NCBI GenBank assembly: GCA_963705495.1
Contig: CAVPJQ010000022.1
Location: 62,001-126,000 of the forward strand
From: DATBVX01 sp963705495
GTDB lineage: Bacteria > Pseudomonadota > Gammaproteobacteria > Steroidobacterales > Steroidobacteraceae
Direction: 5' to 3'
Length of the DNA: 64,000 bases
The position numbers were made by a program, and so were the translations under genes. Positions 43,299-52,021 of the stretch are shown piece after piece. Each line of letters starts with the position of its first letter. Positions within the stretch are counted from its first letter, which is position 1. Below the pieces are notes generated by a model. That model was given only the letters and a program-made list of their open reading frames with translations, did not search any database and was not told where the DNA came from.

Positions 43299-43378
43299 GC
43301 AATGGAATATGCACGAGAGTTCAAGCGAACTCAACAGTCACGGGGCAAATTAAGTAATGTCACGCCGCAAGGAACGCG

Positions 43379-43410
43379 GGCTCACGGCGGGTTTTCCCCC
43401 ACCGTGAGCC
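43379..43410 (-). terminator. Strong stem-loop downstream of the peroxiredoxin gene
   Basis: GGCTCACGG (43379-43387) pairs perfectly with CCGTGAGCC (43402-43410), extended inside by GGG/CCC after one mismatch, with a six-base loop. It lies 68 bases past the peroxiredoxin stop and upstream of the riboswitch transcript, so it would insulate the two units. No clear T-run follows on the minus strand. Confidence 0.6.
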
Positions 43411-43477
43411 GGTGACGAAGAGGCTGCTCCCTCGCGTGCGTACGCGGGCGATCGGCCGCCGCACGGGCGGCCGCGGA

Positions 43478-43960
43478 CTACAGCTGGCTGAGCACGTGCT
43501 CCGCGCTCGAGACCTTGAACTCGCCGGGGCCTTCGACAAAGAGGTGCGTGACCACACCGTCCTTCGCGATCACCGCAAAGCGCTTACCGCGGATCCCCAT
43601 GCCATAGCCGCTGGCATCCATCTCCAGACCAAGGGCCTTTGCGTATTCGCCGTTACCGTCGGCCAGCATCAGAACGCGATCGCCGACGTTGCCCTGTTTG
43701 CCCCAGGCATTCATTACGAATACATCGTTGACCGCCATGCAGGCGATCGTGTCCACGCTCTTGCCCTTGATTTTTGCAGCCTGCTCGACGAATCCGGGCA
43801 GATGCTTGGCATCGCAGGTCGGGGTAAAAGCACCGGGCACCGAGAACAGCACCACTCGCTTGCCGCCGAACAGCTGATCGGTAGTCAGATTCTGCGGGCC
43901 ATCCTTGGTCATCGTCTTGAAGGTGCCGGAGGGCATCTTGTCACCAACCTTGATCGTCAT
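43478..43960 (-). CDS. Peroxiredoxin, Prx5/AhpE-like (redoxin family)
   Basis: 160 residues, cytosolic thiol peroxidase. The peroxidatic Cys motif is PGAFTPTCDAKHLPGF, VNDVFVMNAWGK is the Prx5 hallmark, and MGIRGKRFAVIAKDGVV follows the conserved Arg region. Length and order are those of Prx5 proteins that reduce H2O2 and alkyl peroxides with glutathione or thioredoxin. It lies downstream of the DMT transporter gene on the same strand, with about 110 non-coding bases between. Confidence 0.92.
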   Translation of the reverse strand: MTIKVGDKMPSGTFKTMTKDGPQNLTTDQLFGGKRVVLFSVPGAFTPTCDAKHLPGFVEQAAKIKGKSVDTIACMAVNDVFVMNAWGKQGNVGDRVLMLADGNGEYAKALGLEMDASGYGMGIRGKRFAVIAKDGVVTHLFVEGPGEFKVSSAEHVLSQL

Positions 43961-44073
43961 GTGCGTCGCTCCTCGCCGTGCTGAAGCAGATTGCCCGCGT
44001 CCGGGCGGGCTCCTAGGGGGCGGCCATTATGCCGAATCGCGAGCCTCGGGGCTGCAGCCCGTGGGTCAGGCGC

Positions 44074-44968
44074 TCAGGGCGGTACGTTGCAGTCGGCGAC
44101 CGCAGCGGCCAGCCGACCGCGGCGTTCGCGGTGGATCAGGTACAAGCCACTCGCAATGATGATGGCGGCGCCGGTCAGCATCTGCGTGTTCGGCGGGTGA
44201 GCCCAGACCATCCAGTCGATCCCTGCCGCCCAGAGCAGCGCCGTGTATTCGAAGGGCGCAACCGCCGACGCAGGCGCGTAGCGAAACGCCTCGGTCACGA
44301 AGTGCTGTCCCAGGGCCCCGAGGACCCCGACACCGATCAGCGGCCACCAGTGCTCGGGCCGCACCGGCACCCAGGATGGCGCGGCCAACGCGCCCGCGAA
44401 CACCGCCACCATGGCCATGAACCAGAACACCATGCTGGCCGTCGTGTCGGTGCGTGTCAGGACGCGAACCGTGAGCGCGCTGAGCGCATAGCAGATGGCC
44501 GAAGCTGCCGCCGCCAGCGCCCCGAGAGTGGCGAGGTTCGCGGCAGTCGGCCTGAGGAGCACCAGGGTTCCCGCCAGTCCGACAACAATAGCGACCCACC
44601 GGCGCCATTCGACATGCTCGCCCAGTAACGGCACTGCCAGCGCCGTGACGATCAGCGGCGCCGCGAGAAACAACGCGTACGCATCCGCCATCGGCAGCAA
44701 TCGCAGCGCGTAGATGAATGAGCCGAGCATGATGACCGCCAGCACGCCCCGCACGAGATGCAGGGACCAGCGCACCGGTCGAAGGTCCTGGACCTTGCCA
44801 CGCGCCAGGGTTGCCGCCTAGGACAAACGGAAGCGACGCAGCACCGCGCAGGGCACCGATCTCGAGTGCCGGGTAGTACTGCGATAACACCTTGAGAATC
44901 GTGTCCATGCCGGCGAAGAAGCCCACCGACAGGAGCATGGCGGTGATCCCGCGCAAACGCGGAGTCAC
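44074..44968 (-). pseudogene. DMT/EamA-type transporter, frameshifted
   Basis: A ten-helix drug/metabolite transporter in two frames. From a GTG at 44968 one frame reads MTPRLRGITAMLLSVGFFAG and continues to about 44812 (RGAASLPFVL). The remainder (LARGKVQDLRPVRWSLHLV onward, then SFIYALRLLPMADAYALFLA and FEYTALLWAAGIDWMVW) is in another frame that ends at 44074. One extra C in AACCCTGG near 44805-44815 would explain the break. The gene overlaps the marR stop as GTGA, so the intact version would be the MarR target operon. Decay and sequence error are equally possible. Confidence 0.78.
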
Positions 44969-45486
44969 GGTCGCCGACTGTGCACTCTGCGTGGGGTCGC
45001 CGTACTGTCCCAGCGCACGCTGCGCCGGGCACGCTGTGGGGGCCGCCTGATCTGGTCTCCCGCCAGCGTTTCACGCACCGTGCGCAACTGGGCGATGAAG
45101 CGCTCCTGCTCCGATCCATCGAGCGCCCGCAGCGCGTGGGCCTGCACATGGTCGCTCAGCGCCCGCAGCTGCGGGCGCAGCCGATGCGCACGCTCGGTGA
45201 GGTACAGGCGATAGGCGCGCCGGTCCGCGGGCTCACCACGCCGTTCGACCCAACCCGCTTTCTCCATCCGGTCGACCAACCGCCCCAGCGAGATCGGCGT
45301 GATCTCGAGATGCTCGGCGAGCGCGACCTGGCTCGAACCTTCGCGACGGAACAACGCGGCAATCAGGGCCCATTGTGCCCGGGTGAGGCCGAGCCGGCGT
45401 GCGCGTTCGTCCACGCGCTGTGCCATGAGCCGGGCGAGATCCTGGATCAGCCCTCCCAGCGTGCCGTTGCGTTCGGGATCAGTCAC
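44965..45486 (-). CDS. MarR family transcriptional regulator
   Basis: 173 residues, winged helix. LTRAQWALIAALFRREGSSQVALAEHLEITPISLGRLVDR spans helices 2-5 (about 38-77), followed by the wing ERRGEPADRRAYRLYLTERA with the conserved DRR. The C-terminus ends with a basic unstructured stretch. I place the start at GTG 45486, because twin palindromes lying just upstream would otherwise be inside the gene. Such regulators usually repress an adjacent exporter, and the DMT transporter gene overlaps its stop. Confidence 0.87.
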   Translation of the reverse strand: MTDPERNGTLGGLIQDLARLMAQRVDERARRLGLTRAQWALIAALFRREGSSQVALAEHLEITPISLGRLVDRMEKAGWVERRGEPADRRAYRLYLTERAHRLRPQLRALSDHVQAHALRALDGSEQERFIAQLRTVRETLAGDQIRRPPQRARRSVRWDSTATPRRVHSRRP

Positions 45487-45513
45487 GCCGCGCAAGATAG
45501 TGGTCGGCAAGAC

Positions 45514-45548
45514 AGTAAGCAAGCTTACTAAATCACTAAGCCGGCTTA
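45514..45548 (-). promoter_or_regulatory. Twin MarR operator-like palindromes
   Basis: Two copies of TAAGC-NN-GCTTA: TAAGCAAGCTTA at 45516-45527 (extended to 16 bases as AGTAAGC-AA-GCTTACT) and TAAGCCGGCTTA at 45537-45548. Their centres are 21 bp apart, two helical turns, on the same face of DNA. They lie 28-62 bases upstream of the marR start, where an autorepressor would bind. Confidence 0.75.
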
Positions 45549-45633
45549 TCAATCCGCCGGAGCCTCCAGAACGTCCGACCGGGGACTCGCGTTGGGCCCG
45601 CTTTGGCACGCAACCCGCCGCCACGGGGCCGGT

Positions 45634-47190
45634 TCAATAGGCGTTGTCATCGCGAATGACGATCAGTGCCGTCCTCAGCAGGATCATGAAATCGAACCCC
45701 AGCGACCAGTGCCGCAGATAGTCCAGATCGAACTGCACGCGCTGTTGCATCCGTTCGAGATTCGCCGTTTCGCCGCGCAGCCCATTGACCTGTGCCCATC
45801 CGGTGATCCCTGGCCGCACTTTGTGCCGCAACATGTAGCCGCTCACGAGCCGGCGGTAATACTCGTTATGAGCCGCCGCATGCGGGCGCGGACCGACCAG
45901 GCTCATCGTGCCCATCAGTACGTTGAAGAGTTGCGGCAGCTCATCGAGCGAGGTGCGACGCAGGAAGCGCCCGACCCGGGTGACGCGCGGATCATCCGGC
46001 CGGGCTTGGCAGATTTGCTCGCCATCCTCCCACACCGTCATGGTGCGGAATTTGTAAACAGCGAACGCCTCGCCCTCCAGGCCATAGCGACGCTGGCGAA
46101 ACAGAACCGGACCTGGCGAGGAACGCCGCACAGCGATGGCGATCGCGATCATGATGGGTGCTGTGAGCAGCAGCGCCACACTCGCAAGCACAATATCGCT
46201 CACACGCTTGATCACGCCATTCAGTCCGCAGAACGGCGTTTCGCAGATCGCTACCAGCGGCAGGCCATTGATCTGGCCGAAGCGCGCCTGGATCAGGTCG
46301 AAAGCGAACGGGTCAGGGACGAAATAGATCGATGCTGTCGTGTCGCGCAGCCCTTGGAGCAGCGCGTGGATTCGCGCCTGTGCACTGATGGGCAGGCAGA
46401 TGTAGATGACGTGAATGCCGTGCCTGCGGACATAGTCGGCCAGGTCGCCAAAGCGGCCCAAGAGCCGCTCAGCGCTGACGCCCGGAAGCCGTTCCAGGCC
46501 CCGATCGTCGAAAAACCCTTGTACCACGCCCTGCGACGGATCCTCAGCCAGCCGCGCGGCGAGCTCGCAACCGCGCTCGTTGGCGCCTACCACTACCTGC
46601 CGCCGCGTAATCGTTCCCTGGCGGGCGAGCCACCCCATGGCACGTCGCGCCACCAATTGTGCGGCGACCAGTGCCACCGGCGTGACCATGAACCACGTGA
46701 GCAGAATCTTGCGTGAGAAAGCATCGGAGACCTTGAGGAGGAACCCGACCAACAGGAGCAGAGCGACGGCGCATGACCATTGCCACACGATCCGTCGCAT
46801 GTCGCGCACCAACCACGGGGCACTGTCGAGAGGCTCCAGCCGTGGCCGCCCCATGACTTCGATCGCGACGATGAACGCAAGTACCGCCAGCACGCGATAG
46901 GGACCAGTGAAGGGTTGGTCGTGCAGCAGCGTGCTCAACAACAGAGCCAGCACCACGATGGTGGGGTTCAGCAGCTCCTTGATGAGGGCGAGGACCGGCA
47001 GCTCACCCGCGCTGGCGCGCACCCAGTTGCGAACGCGCACATCCCGTGCCAGTCGGCCCGAAATACTGGCGTGCAGCGAGCTTCCACTTGCCCCGAGTGT
47101 AGGACTCTCTCTCGCTGGCACCGTATTCCTCCTTGCTGCTGCCGTTCCGTGTTGAACGCGCGCGACCGCTGAAAGTTCCGTTCCTTTCAT
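45634..47190 (-). CDS. Undecaprenyl-phosphate sugar phosphotransferase (WcaJ/PssY-type)
   Basis: 518 residues: four N-terminal membrane helices, a CoA-binding-like domain (VVVGANERGCELAARL, LPGVSAERLLGRFGDL), a fifth helix (VSDIVLASVALLLTAPIMI) and the bacterial sugar transferase domain (SSPGPVLFRQRRYGLEG, RFLRRTSLDELPQLFNVL, SLVGPRPHAAAHNE, KVRPGITGWAQVNGLRG). It transfers a hexose-1-phosphate, typically glucose, to undecaprenyl phosphate to start an exopolysaccharide. ATG 47190 is chosen for length. No other polysaccharide genes are in the window. Confidence 0.92.
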   Translation of the reverse strand: MKGTELSAVARVQHGTAAARRNTVPARESPTLGASGSSLHASISGRLARDVRVRNWVRASAGELPVLALIKELLNPTIVVLALLLSTLLHDQPFTGPYRVLAVLAFIVAIEVMGRPRLEPLDSAPWLVRDMRRIVWQWSCAVALLLLVGFLLKVSDAFSRKILLTWFMVTPVALVAAQLVARRAMGWLARQGTITRRQVVVGANERGCELAARLAEDPSQGVVQGFFDDRGLERLPGVSAERLLGRFGDLADYVRRHGIHVIYICLPISAQARIHALLQGLRDTTASIYFVPDPFAFDLIQARFGQINGLPLVAICETPFCGLNGVIKRVSDIVLASVALLLTAPIMIAIAIAVRRSSPGPVLFRQRRYGLEGEAFAVYKFRTMTVWEDGEQICQARPDDPRVTRVGRFLRRTSLDELPQLFNVLMGTMSLVGPRPHAAAHNEYYRRLVSGYMLRHKVRPGITGWAQVNGLRGETANLERMQQRVQFDLDYLRHWSLGFDFMILLRTALIVIRDDNAY

Positions 47191-47302
47191 GACGCTTTGA
47201 TGGAAACAGCAAGTGGTGTGCCAGGCACCGCGTTGCAAGGTGCGACGTCGGCGCGCGGCGACAGACCGGCGGCGCTCAGCAAGGAAGGTCGGACAGGAGC
47301 GA

Positions 47303-47334
47303 GTCGTGCAAGCTTGTTGCAAGCCTTACACGAC
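47303..47334. promoter_or_regulatory. Long hairpin upstream of the sugar transferase gene
   Basis: GTCGTGcAAGCTTG and CAAGCcTTaCACGAC pair around a TTG loop, with only small interruptions. It sits between the pirin stop (47379) and the sugar transferase start (47190). On the minus strand it could end pirin transcription or structure the exopolysaccharide gene's leader. No T-run follows. Confidence 0.45.
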
Positions 47335-47378
47335 CCGCGACTCGACTGGCGGCGGGGCGAATCAGTGGCTGCCGAACT

Positions 47379-48257
47379 TCAGAGTTTGCCGGCCTGAAAG
47401 TCGATGAATGCCTGGCGAATTTCTTCCGGCGTATTCATGACGAACGGCCCGTAACGCGCCACTGGCTCGTTGAGCGGATGCCCCGCGATCGCGAGAAAGC
47501 GTGCACCCTCGTCTTGCGCCGCAGCGGCCAGGACCAGGCCACGACTGAGAACAGCGAGTTCGCCCCGCTTCACGACGCGCGCGCCTTCGCCCTGCCCGAT
47601 CCGCAGCGTGCCGTCGTACACGTAGACGAACGCGTTGTGCGATTCGGGGACTAGCGTGTTGAAGGAGTCGTGCGCCTCGAGCCTGACGTCCAGATACAGC
47701 GGCTGCGTTGCGCTTGCCTGAACCGGACCCCTGGTGCCGTTGAATTCCCCCGCAATGACGTGCACGGTGCTGCCGCCCTGCAGCGGGACGACCGGAATTC
47801 GCTCTGGGGAGATGTCCTGGTAGCGAGGTGTCGTAAGCTTGTCGCGCGCGGGCAGGTTGACCCACAACTGGAAGCCCCACATCAGGCCGTCTTCCTGTTC
47901 GGGCATCTCCGAATGAACGATTCCGCGGCCCGCCGTCATCCACTGCACGCTGCCCGGCCCCAGCAGGCCGCTGTTGCCCTGGTTGTCGCCGTGGCGCATC
48001 CGCCCGGCCAGCATGTAGGTGACGGTCTCGAAGCCGCGGTGCGGGTGCTCCGGAAATCCAGCGATGTAGTCGCCCGCATCGTCGGAACGGAATTCATCCA
48101 GCAGCAGAAAAGGATCGAGGTCGGCCAGTCCTTGGGAACCGATGACCCGAAACAGCTTGACGCCCGCGCCATCGCTCGCGGCCTGACCTTGGACGATGCG
48201 CTCAGCAGTGCGCACCGAGGAGGCCGGGTTCAACGTCGTCGTCGCTGATGAGCTCAT
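47379..48257 (-). CDS. Pirin family protein
   Basis: 292 residues, bicupin. The N-terminal cupin has the metal ligands in FPEHPHRGFETVTYML (two His) and TAGRGIVHSEMP (His and Glu). The C-terminal cupin has APxFNGT-like IAGEFNGTRGPVQ. Pirins bind Fe and act as quercetinase-like enzymes or regulators; the role here is unknown. It follows HMG-CoA lyase by 58 bases on the same strand and could be the last gene of that unit. Confidence 0.92.
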   Translation of the reverse strand: MSSSATTTLNPASSVRTAERIVQGQAASDGAGVKLFRVIGSQGLADLDPFLLLDEFRSDDAGDYIAGFPEHPHRGFETVTYMLAGRMRHGDNQGNSGLLGPGSVQWMTAGRGIVHSEMPEQEDGLMWGFQLWVNLPARDKLTTPRYQDISPERIPVVPLQGGSTVHVIAGEFNGTRGPVQASATQPLYLDVRLEAHDSFNTLVPESHNAFVYVYDGTLRIGQGEGARVVKRGELAVLSRGLVLAAAAQDEGARFLAIAGHPLNEPVARYGPFVMNTPEEIRQAFIDFQAGKL

Positions 48258-48315
48258 GCAGACTCCCAGGCTAGAAAAGTGGATCGCCGCGACATGGGGG
48301 CACGATGCCGGATTG

Positions 48316-49248
48316 CTAGTCTCGGGTCCCCGGCCGGTGACCCGCTGCTTGCGCCCTCGGGAAGAGCCCGGCCTTGACCAGGAGTCCAGGTACCTGGCGT
48401 CCGAGTTGCTGCTGCAGCCATTTGCCCGTATCGATCAGTCGCTCGAGCATCACGCCGGTCTCGAATCCAGATCGATGCAGCATGTAAAGCAAGTCCTCGG
48501 TCGGAATGTTCCCAGTTGCGCCGGGCGCGAATGGGCATCCGCCGATCCCGCCCACGCTCGCATCGAGAATCTCGACGCCCGCCTGGGCCGCTGCATAGGC
48601 ATTCGCCAGTCCGGTGTTGCGGGTGTTGTGAAAATGGCAGCGCAGCTTGAGTCCAGGAAGCGTCGCACGTACGCGGGCGACGAGGTCGGTGACCTGCGCC
48701 GGAACACCTGCCCCAATCGTATCGGCGAGTGCAAGCTCGGTCGGACTTGCGACTGCCACCCGTTGAGCGACTTCGACCACCCGTTCCGGCGCCACCTCGC
48801 CTTCGAAGGGGCAACCGAAGGACGTCGAGAGCGTGATGTGGGCGGCGATGCCCGCCTCACGTGCGGCCTGCGCGATGTCGAGCCACTGCTCAATCGACTC
48901 GTCAGTGCCGACGCGCTGATTGCGGCGATTGAACGTGTCGCTGACCGCGAGCGCCATGCCAATCTCGCGGCAACCGGCCGCCTTGGCGCGATCGAAGCCT
49001 TTGCGATTGAGCACCAGGCCGATATATCGCGTGGCCCCGTCCTTGGGCAGCGCCGCGAGTACCTGCTCCGCGTCCGCCATCTGAGGAACCTTGGCCGGAT
49101 TGACGAAGCTGGCCACTTCGATCCGCTTGAGTCCCGAAGCTGCGAGCCGATTGATGAGCTCGATTTTGACCGGGGTGGGCAGAACCCCGGGCTCGTTCTG
49201 CAGTCCGTCACGCGGCCCGACCTCCACGATTTCAATCGATTTGCTCAT
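48316..49248 (-). CDS. Hydroxymethylglutaryl-CoA lyase
   Basis: 310 residues, TIM barrel. VEVGPRDGLQNEPG at the start, ASFVNPAKVPQMAD, and the signature SVGGIGGCPFAPGATGN with the catalytic Cys. It cleaves HMG-CoA to acetyl-CoA and acetoacetate, the final step of leucine degradation. It is on the same strand as the carboxylase genes but separated from them by a gene reading the other way. ATG 49248 is used; a GTG two codons upstream is possible. Confidence 0.94.
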   Translation of the reverse strand: MSKSIEIVEVGPRDGLQNEPGVLPTPVKIELINRLAASGLKRIEVASFVNPAKVPQMADAEQVLAALPKDGATRYIGLVLNRKGFDRAKAAGCREIGMALAVSDTFNRRNQRVGTDESIEQWLDIAQAAREAGIAAHITLSTSFGCPFEGEVAPERVVEVAQRVAVASPTELALADTIGAGVPAQVTDLVARVRATLPGLKLRCHFHNTRNTGLANAYAAAQAGVEILDASVGGIGGCPFAPGATGNIPTEDLLYMLHRSGFETGVMLERLIDTGKWLQQQLGRQVPGLLVKAGLFPRAQAAGHRPGTRD

Positions 49249-49382
49249 GTGCACTCAGGCCGCAGTGTGATGGACCACAGGAATTGTATCGGGCGAGGCC
49301 GAGCCGGACCAATCAGTGGTGTACTTGCCTCACGCACCGTCGCAGAATCCCTGGAGCACTTGAGCGCAATGACATCGCAATT

Positions 49383-50078
49383 ATGGAAAGCACCGATCTT
49401 GCTGCCGGCTCGAGCCTTCACATACTGATTCTTGCGGCCGGAGCGTCGACGCGCCTCGGTCAGCCCAAGCAACTGGTGCGCCTGGACGGCCGCCCGTTGT
49501 TGCATACCATGGTCAGTCACGCAGTTGCCGTCGCCGGTCATGCAGTGACCGTCGTCGTGGGTGCGCACGCGCAGGAACTGGCCATGTTGCTCAAGCATTC
49601 GCCCGCTTCCGTGATCGTGAATCGATATTGGCAGGAAGGCATTGGAGCCTCGATTCGCTGTGGCGTCGCGGCACTTCCACCGGCTTGTGATGCCGTCCTC
49701 GTGATGCTCGCCGACCAGGTGGGGGTATCGAGTGACGATCTCAAGCGCCTGGTGTCGGCCTGGAAGCGACAGGACAACTCGATCGTCGCGGGCCTCTACT
49801 CGCGAACTGTAGGCGTACCTGCAATTTTTCCGCGCTGGTGCTTCTCCGATCTGGCCAGCTTGCGCGGGGACGTGGGCGCGAAACGCCTGCTGCAGCGCTA
49901 TGGCGACCGGCTGGTCCGTGTTCCGATGCCGAATGCGGCGACGGACCTCGACACACCGGAGCAGCTCGAGGAGTTGCGCCGCGTGCGCCAACCGCGCGTC
50001 GTCGGTGAGATCCGACTGCCGCGCATCAATGCCGACGGCGCTCAAGAGTCGGACGGCGGCTTGAGTTTCAACAACTGA
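49383..50078 (+). CDS. MobA-like nucleotidyltransferase (MocA type)
   Basis: 231 residues. LILAAGASTRLGQPKQLV is the NTP-transferase signature (LAAGxSxRxG...K), with VVVGAH, GIGASIRCGVAAL and VMLADQVGVSSDDL containing the metal Asp. Members attach CMP or GMP to molybdopterin for molybdenum hydroxylases. No molybdenum enzyme or other moco gene is nearby. It is inserted, in opposite orientation, within the leucine-degradation block and its 3' end overlaps the carboxylase alpha gene by 37 bases. Confidence 0.82.
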   Translation: MESTDLAAGSSLHILILAAGASTRLGQPKQLVRLDGRPLLHTMVSHAVAVAGHAVTVVVGAHAQELAMLLKHSPASVIVNRYWQEGIGASIRCGVAALPPACDAVLVMLADQVGVSSDDLKRLVSAWKRQDNSIVAGLYSRTVGVPAIFPRWCFSDLASLRGDVGAKRLLQRYGDRLVRVPMPNAATDLDTPEQLEELRRVRQPRVVGEIRLPRINADGAQESDGGLSFNN

Positions 50079-52015
50079 GCGCCTTCGCTCACACGCTCTC
50101 CGGCGGCGAAACAGACCTGCTCCACGATTCCATCCATCGGCGCCAGGATGGTGTGTTCCATTTTCATTGCCTCCACGATCACCAGCGGCTGACCCCTGCG
50201 CACGGCAGCTCCGGGCGCCACCATGACCTGCAAGACCTGCCCCGGCATCGGCGAAATGAGCCCGCCATCGTGTCGCTCGCGTTCGCCTGCCTCCGCCGGA
50301 TCGCAAAGTGTGAGTTGCAGTACGCGGCTCTCCGAGAGGACATGGAGGCGCCTTCCATCCGCTACCAGGTGCGCACTCAGCGGCACTCCATCGACCTGGC
50401 CCCTCACAGCGCCATCGGCGTCGACACGGGCTTCGACCGCAAAGCGCTGTGCGCCGATCGCAACGTGCCAACTGTTTGCGACCAGCTCCAGCTCCACGAC
50501 AGCTGCTTCGGCTTCACCTTCGAACTGTAGCGTCGCGCGCGATGCCAGATTGAGCTGCCAGCCATCGCACTGATCCCAAGGGTTGCCCTCGGAGCGCACG
50601 CCAGACTTCAACCACGCCACAGCAGCAAGGGCGCGTAGCCGAGTGTCCGCGTGCGAATCGGCCGTTCTCAGCAATTTCTCGGCATGCTCAGTGATGAAGC
50701 CGGTATGGACGTCGCCCGCAACGAAGTCCGACTGAGCGAGGATCGCGCGCAGCAGTGCCGTATTCGTGGTGACTCCCGCGATCTGGCTCTCGCCGAGCGT
50801 GTGGGCCAGTAGCCGGATCGCATCTGTGCGCTCCTCGCCCCAGGCAATGACCTTCGCGAGCATGGGGTCGTAGTGCACGCCGACGGTATCGCCCTCCTGC
50901 ACGCCCGTATCAACGCGAACCGCCTCGTCCGTCGCAGGCCAGCGCAGCCGCACGAGTCGCCCGGTCGAGGGCAGGAACTCACGCTCGGGATCCTCGGCGT
51001 AGAGCCGCGCCTCGATTGCATGCCCCTTGAGCGGAACCTGTGACTGTTCGAGCGGTAATCTTTCGCCAGCGGCCACTCGGATCTGCCATTCGACCAGGTC
51101 GAGTCCCGTGATCATTTCCGTCACTGGGTGCTCGACCTGCAGGCGCGTATTCATCTCCATGAAATAGAAGGCGCCGTCCTCGACGATGAACTCCACCGTG
51201 CCAGCGCCTTGGTAGCCGACAGCCTTAGCAGCTTTGACCGCCGCCGTACCCATCGCCCGGCGTCGTGCGATGGTCATCCCCGGTGCCGGTGCTTCCTCGA
51301 TCACCTTCTGATGCCGGCGCTGGATCGAGCAGTCCCGCTCGTGCAGATGAATGCAGTTGCCATGGGTGTCAGCGAACACCTGAATCTCGATGTGTCGCGG
51401 GCGTGACAGGAATTTCTCCAGTAACACGCGATCATCGCCGAAAGCGGCTTTCGCCTCGCGACGCGCCCCTTCGAGGGCGGGCGCGAGGGCGTCCTTCGAT
51501 GCCACGACTCGCATCCCCTTGCCGCCACCGCCGGCCGATGCCTTGATCAGGATTGGAAAGCCGAGCTTCGCTGCCGCGGCTTCGAGTTGCTCGAGATCCT
51601 GCTCATCCTCCTGGTAGCCCGGCACGACGGGCACGCCGGAACGCGCCATCAGCCGCTTGGCTTCAATCTTCGAGCCCATGGCGCGGATCGCCGACTCCGG
51701 CGGGCCGATGAACACGATGCCCGCCGCCTGGCAGGCCGCAGCGAAGCGCGCGTTCTCGGACAGGAAGCCGTACCCGGGATGAATCGCGCGTGCGTTCGTC
51801 CTGAGCGCAGCGTCGATGATGGCATCGATGTTGAGGTAACTTTCGCGCGCCGGTGCTGGCCCGATGCGGACTGCCGCGTCGGCGCGCCTGACATGCAACG
51901 CGTCGGCATCAGCATCCGAACACACCGCAATGGTGCGGATACCCAGTCGCCGAGCGGTGCGAATGACGCGGCAGGCGATCTCGCCGCGATTGGCGATGAG
52001 GATCGAATCAAACAT
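50042..52015 (-). CDS. Methylcrotonyl-CoA carboxylase biotin-containing (alpha) subunit
   Basis: 657 residues. The biotin carboxylase domain starts MFDSILIANRGEIACRVIRT, with ATP-grasp loop ASAGGGGKGMRVV and MEMNTRLQVEHPVTEMITG. The C-terminal biotinyl domain has VEAMKMEHTILAP (biotin Lys). Placement between the beta subunit and HMG-CoA lyase, and next to isovaleryl-CoA dehydrogenase, points to 3-methylcrotonyl-CoA rather than propionyl- or acetyl-CoA. It begins six bases after the beta-subunit gene. Confidence 0.92.
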   Translation of the reverse strand: MFDSILIANRGEIACRVIRTARRLGIRTIAVCSDADADALHVRRADAAVRIGPAPARESYLNIDAIIDAALRTNARAIHPGYGFLSENARFAAACQAAGIVFIGPPESAIRAMGSKIEAKRLMARSGVPVVPGYQEDEQDLEQLEAAAAKLGFPILIKASAGGGGKGMRVVASKDALAPALEGARREAKAAFGDDRVLLEKFLSRPRHIEIQVFADTHGNCIHLHERDCSIQRRHQKVIEEAPAPGMTIARRRAMGTAAVKAAKAVGYQGAGTVEFIVEDGAFYFMEMNTRLQVEHPVTEMITGLDLVEWQIRVAAGERLPLEQSQVPLKGHAIEARLYAEDPEREFLPSTGRLVRLRWPATDEAVRVDTGVQEGDTVGVHYDPMLAKVIAWGEERTDAIRLLAHTLGESQIAGVTTNTALLRAILAQSDFVAGDVHTGFITEHAEKLLRTADSHADTRLRALAAVAWLKSGVRSEGNPWDQCDGWQLNLASRATLQFEGEAEAAVVELELVANSWHVAIGAQRFAVEARVDADGAVRGQVDGVPLSAHLVADGRRLHVLSESRVLQLTLCDPAEAGERERHDGGLISPMPGQVLQVMVAPGAAVRRGQPLVIVEAMKMEHTILAPMDGIVEQVCFAAGERVSEGAQLLKLKPPSDS

Positions 52016-52021
52016 CGGAAC

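Noticed and set aside
43150..43353. Short open frame on the plus strand through the riboswitch region
   Set aside because: It is antisense to the c-di-GMP aptamer and has no family similarity; the RNA structure explains the sequence conservation expected there.
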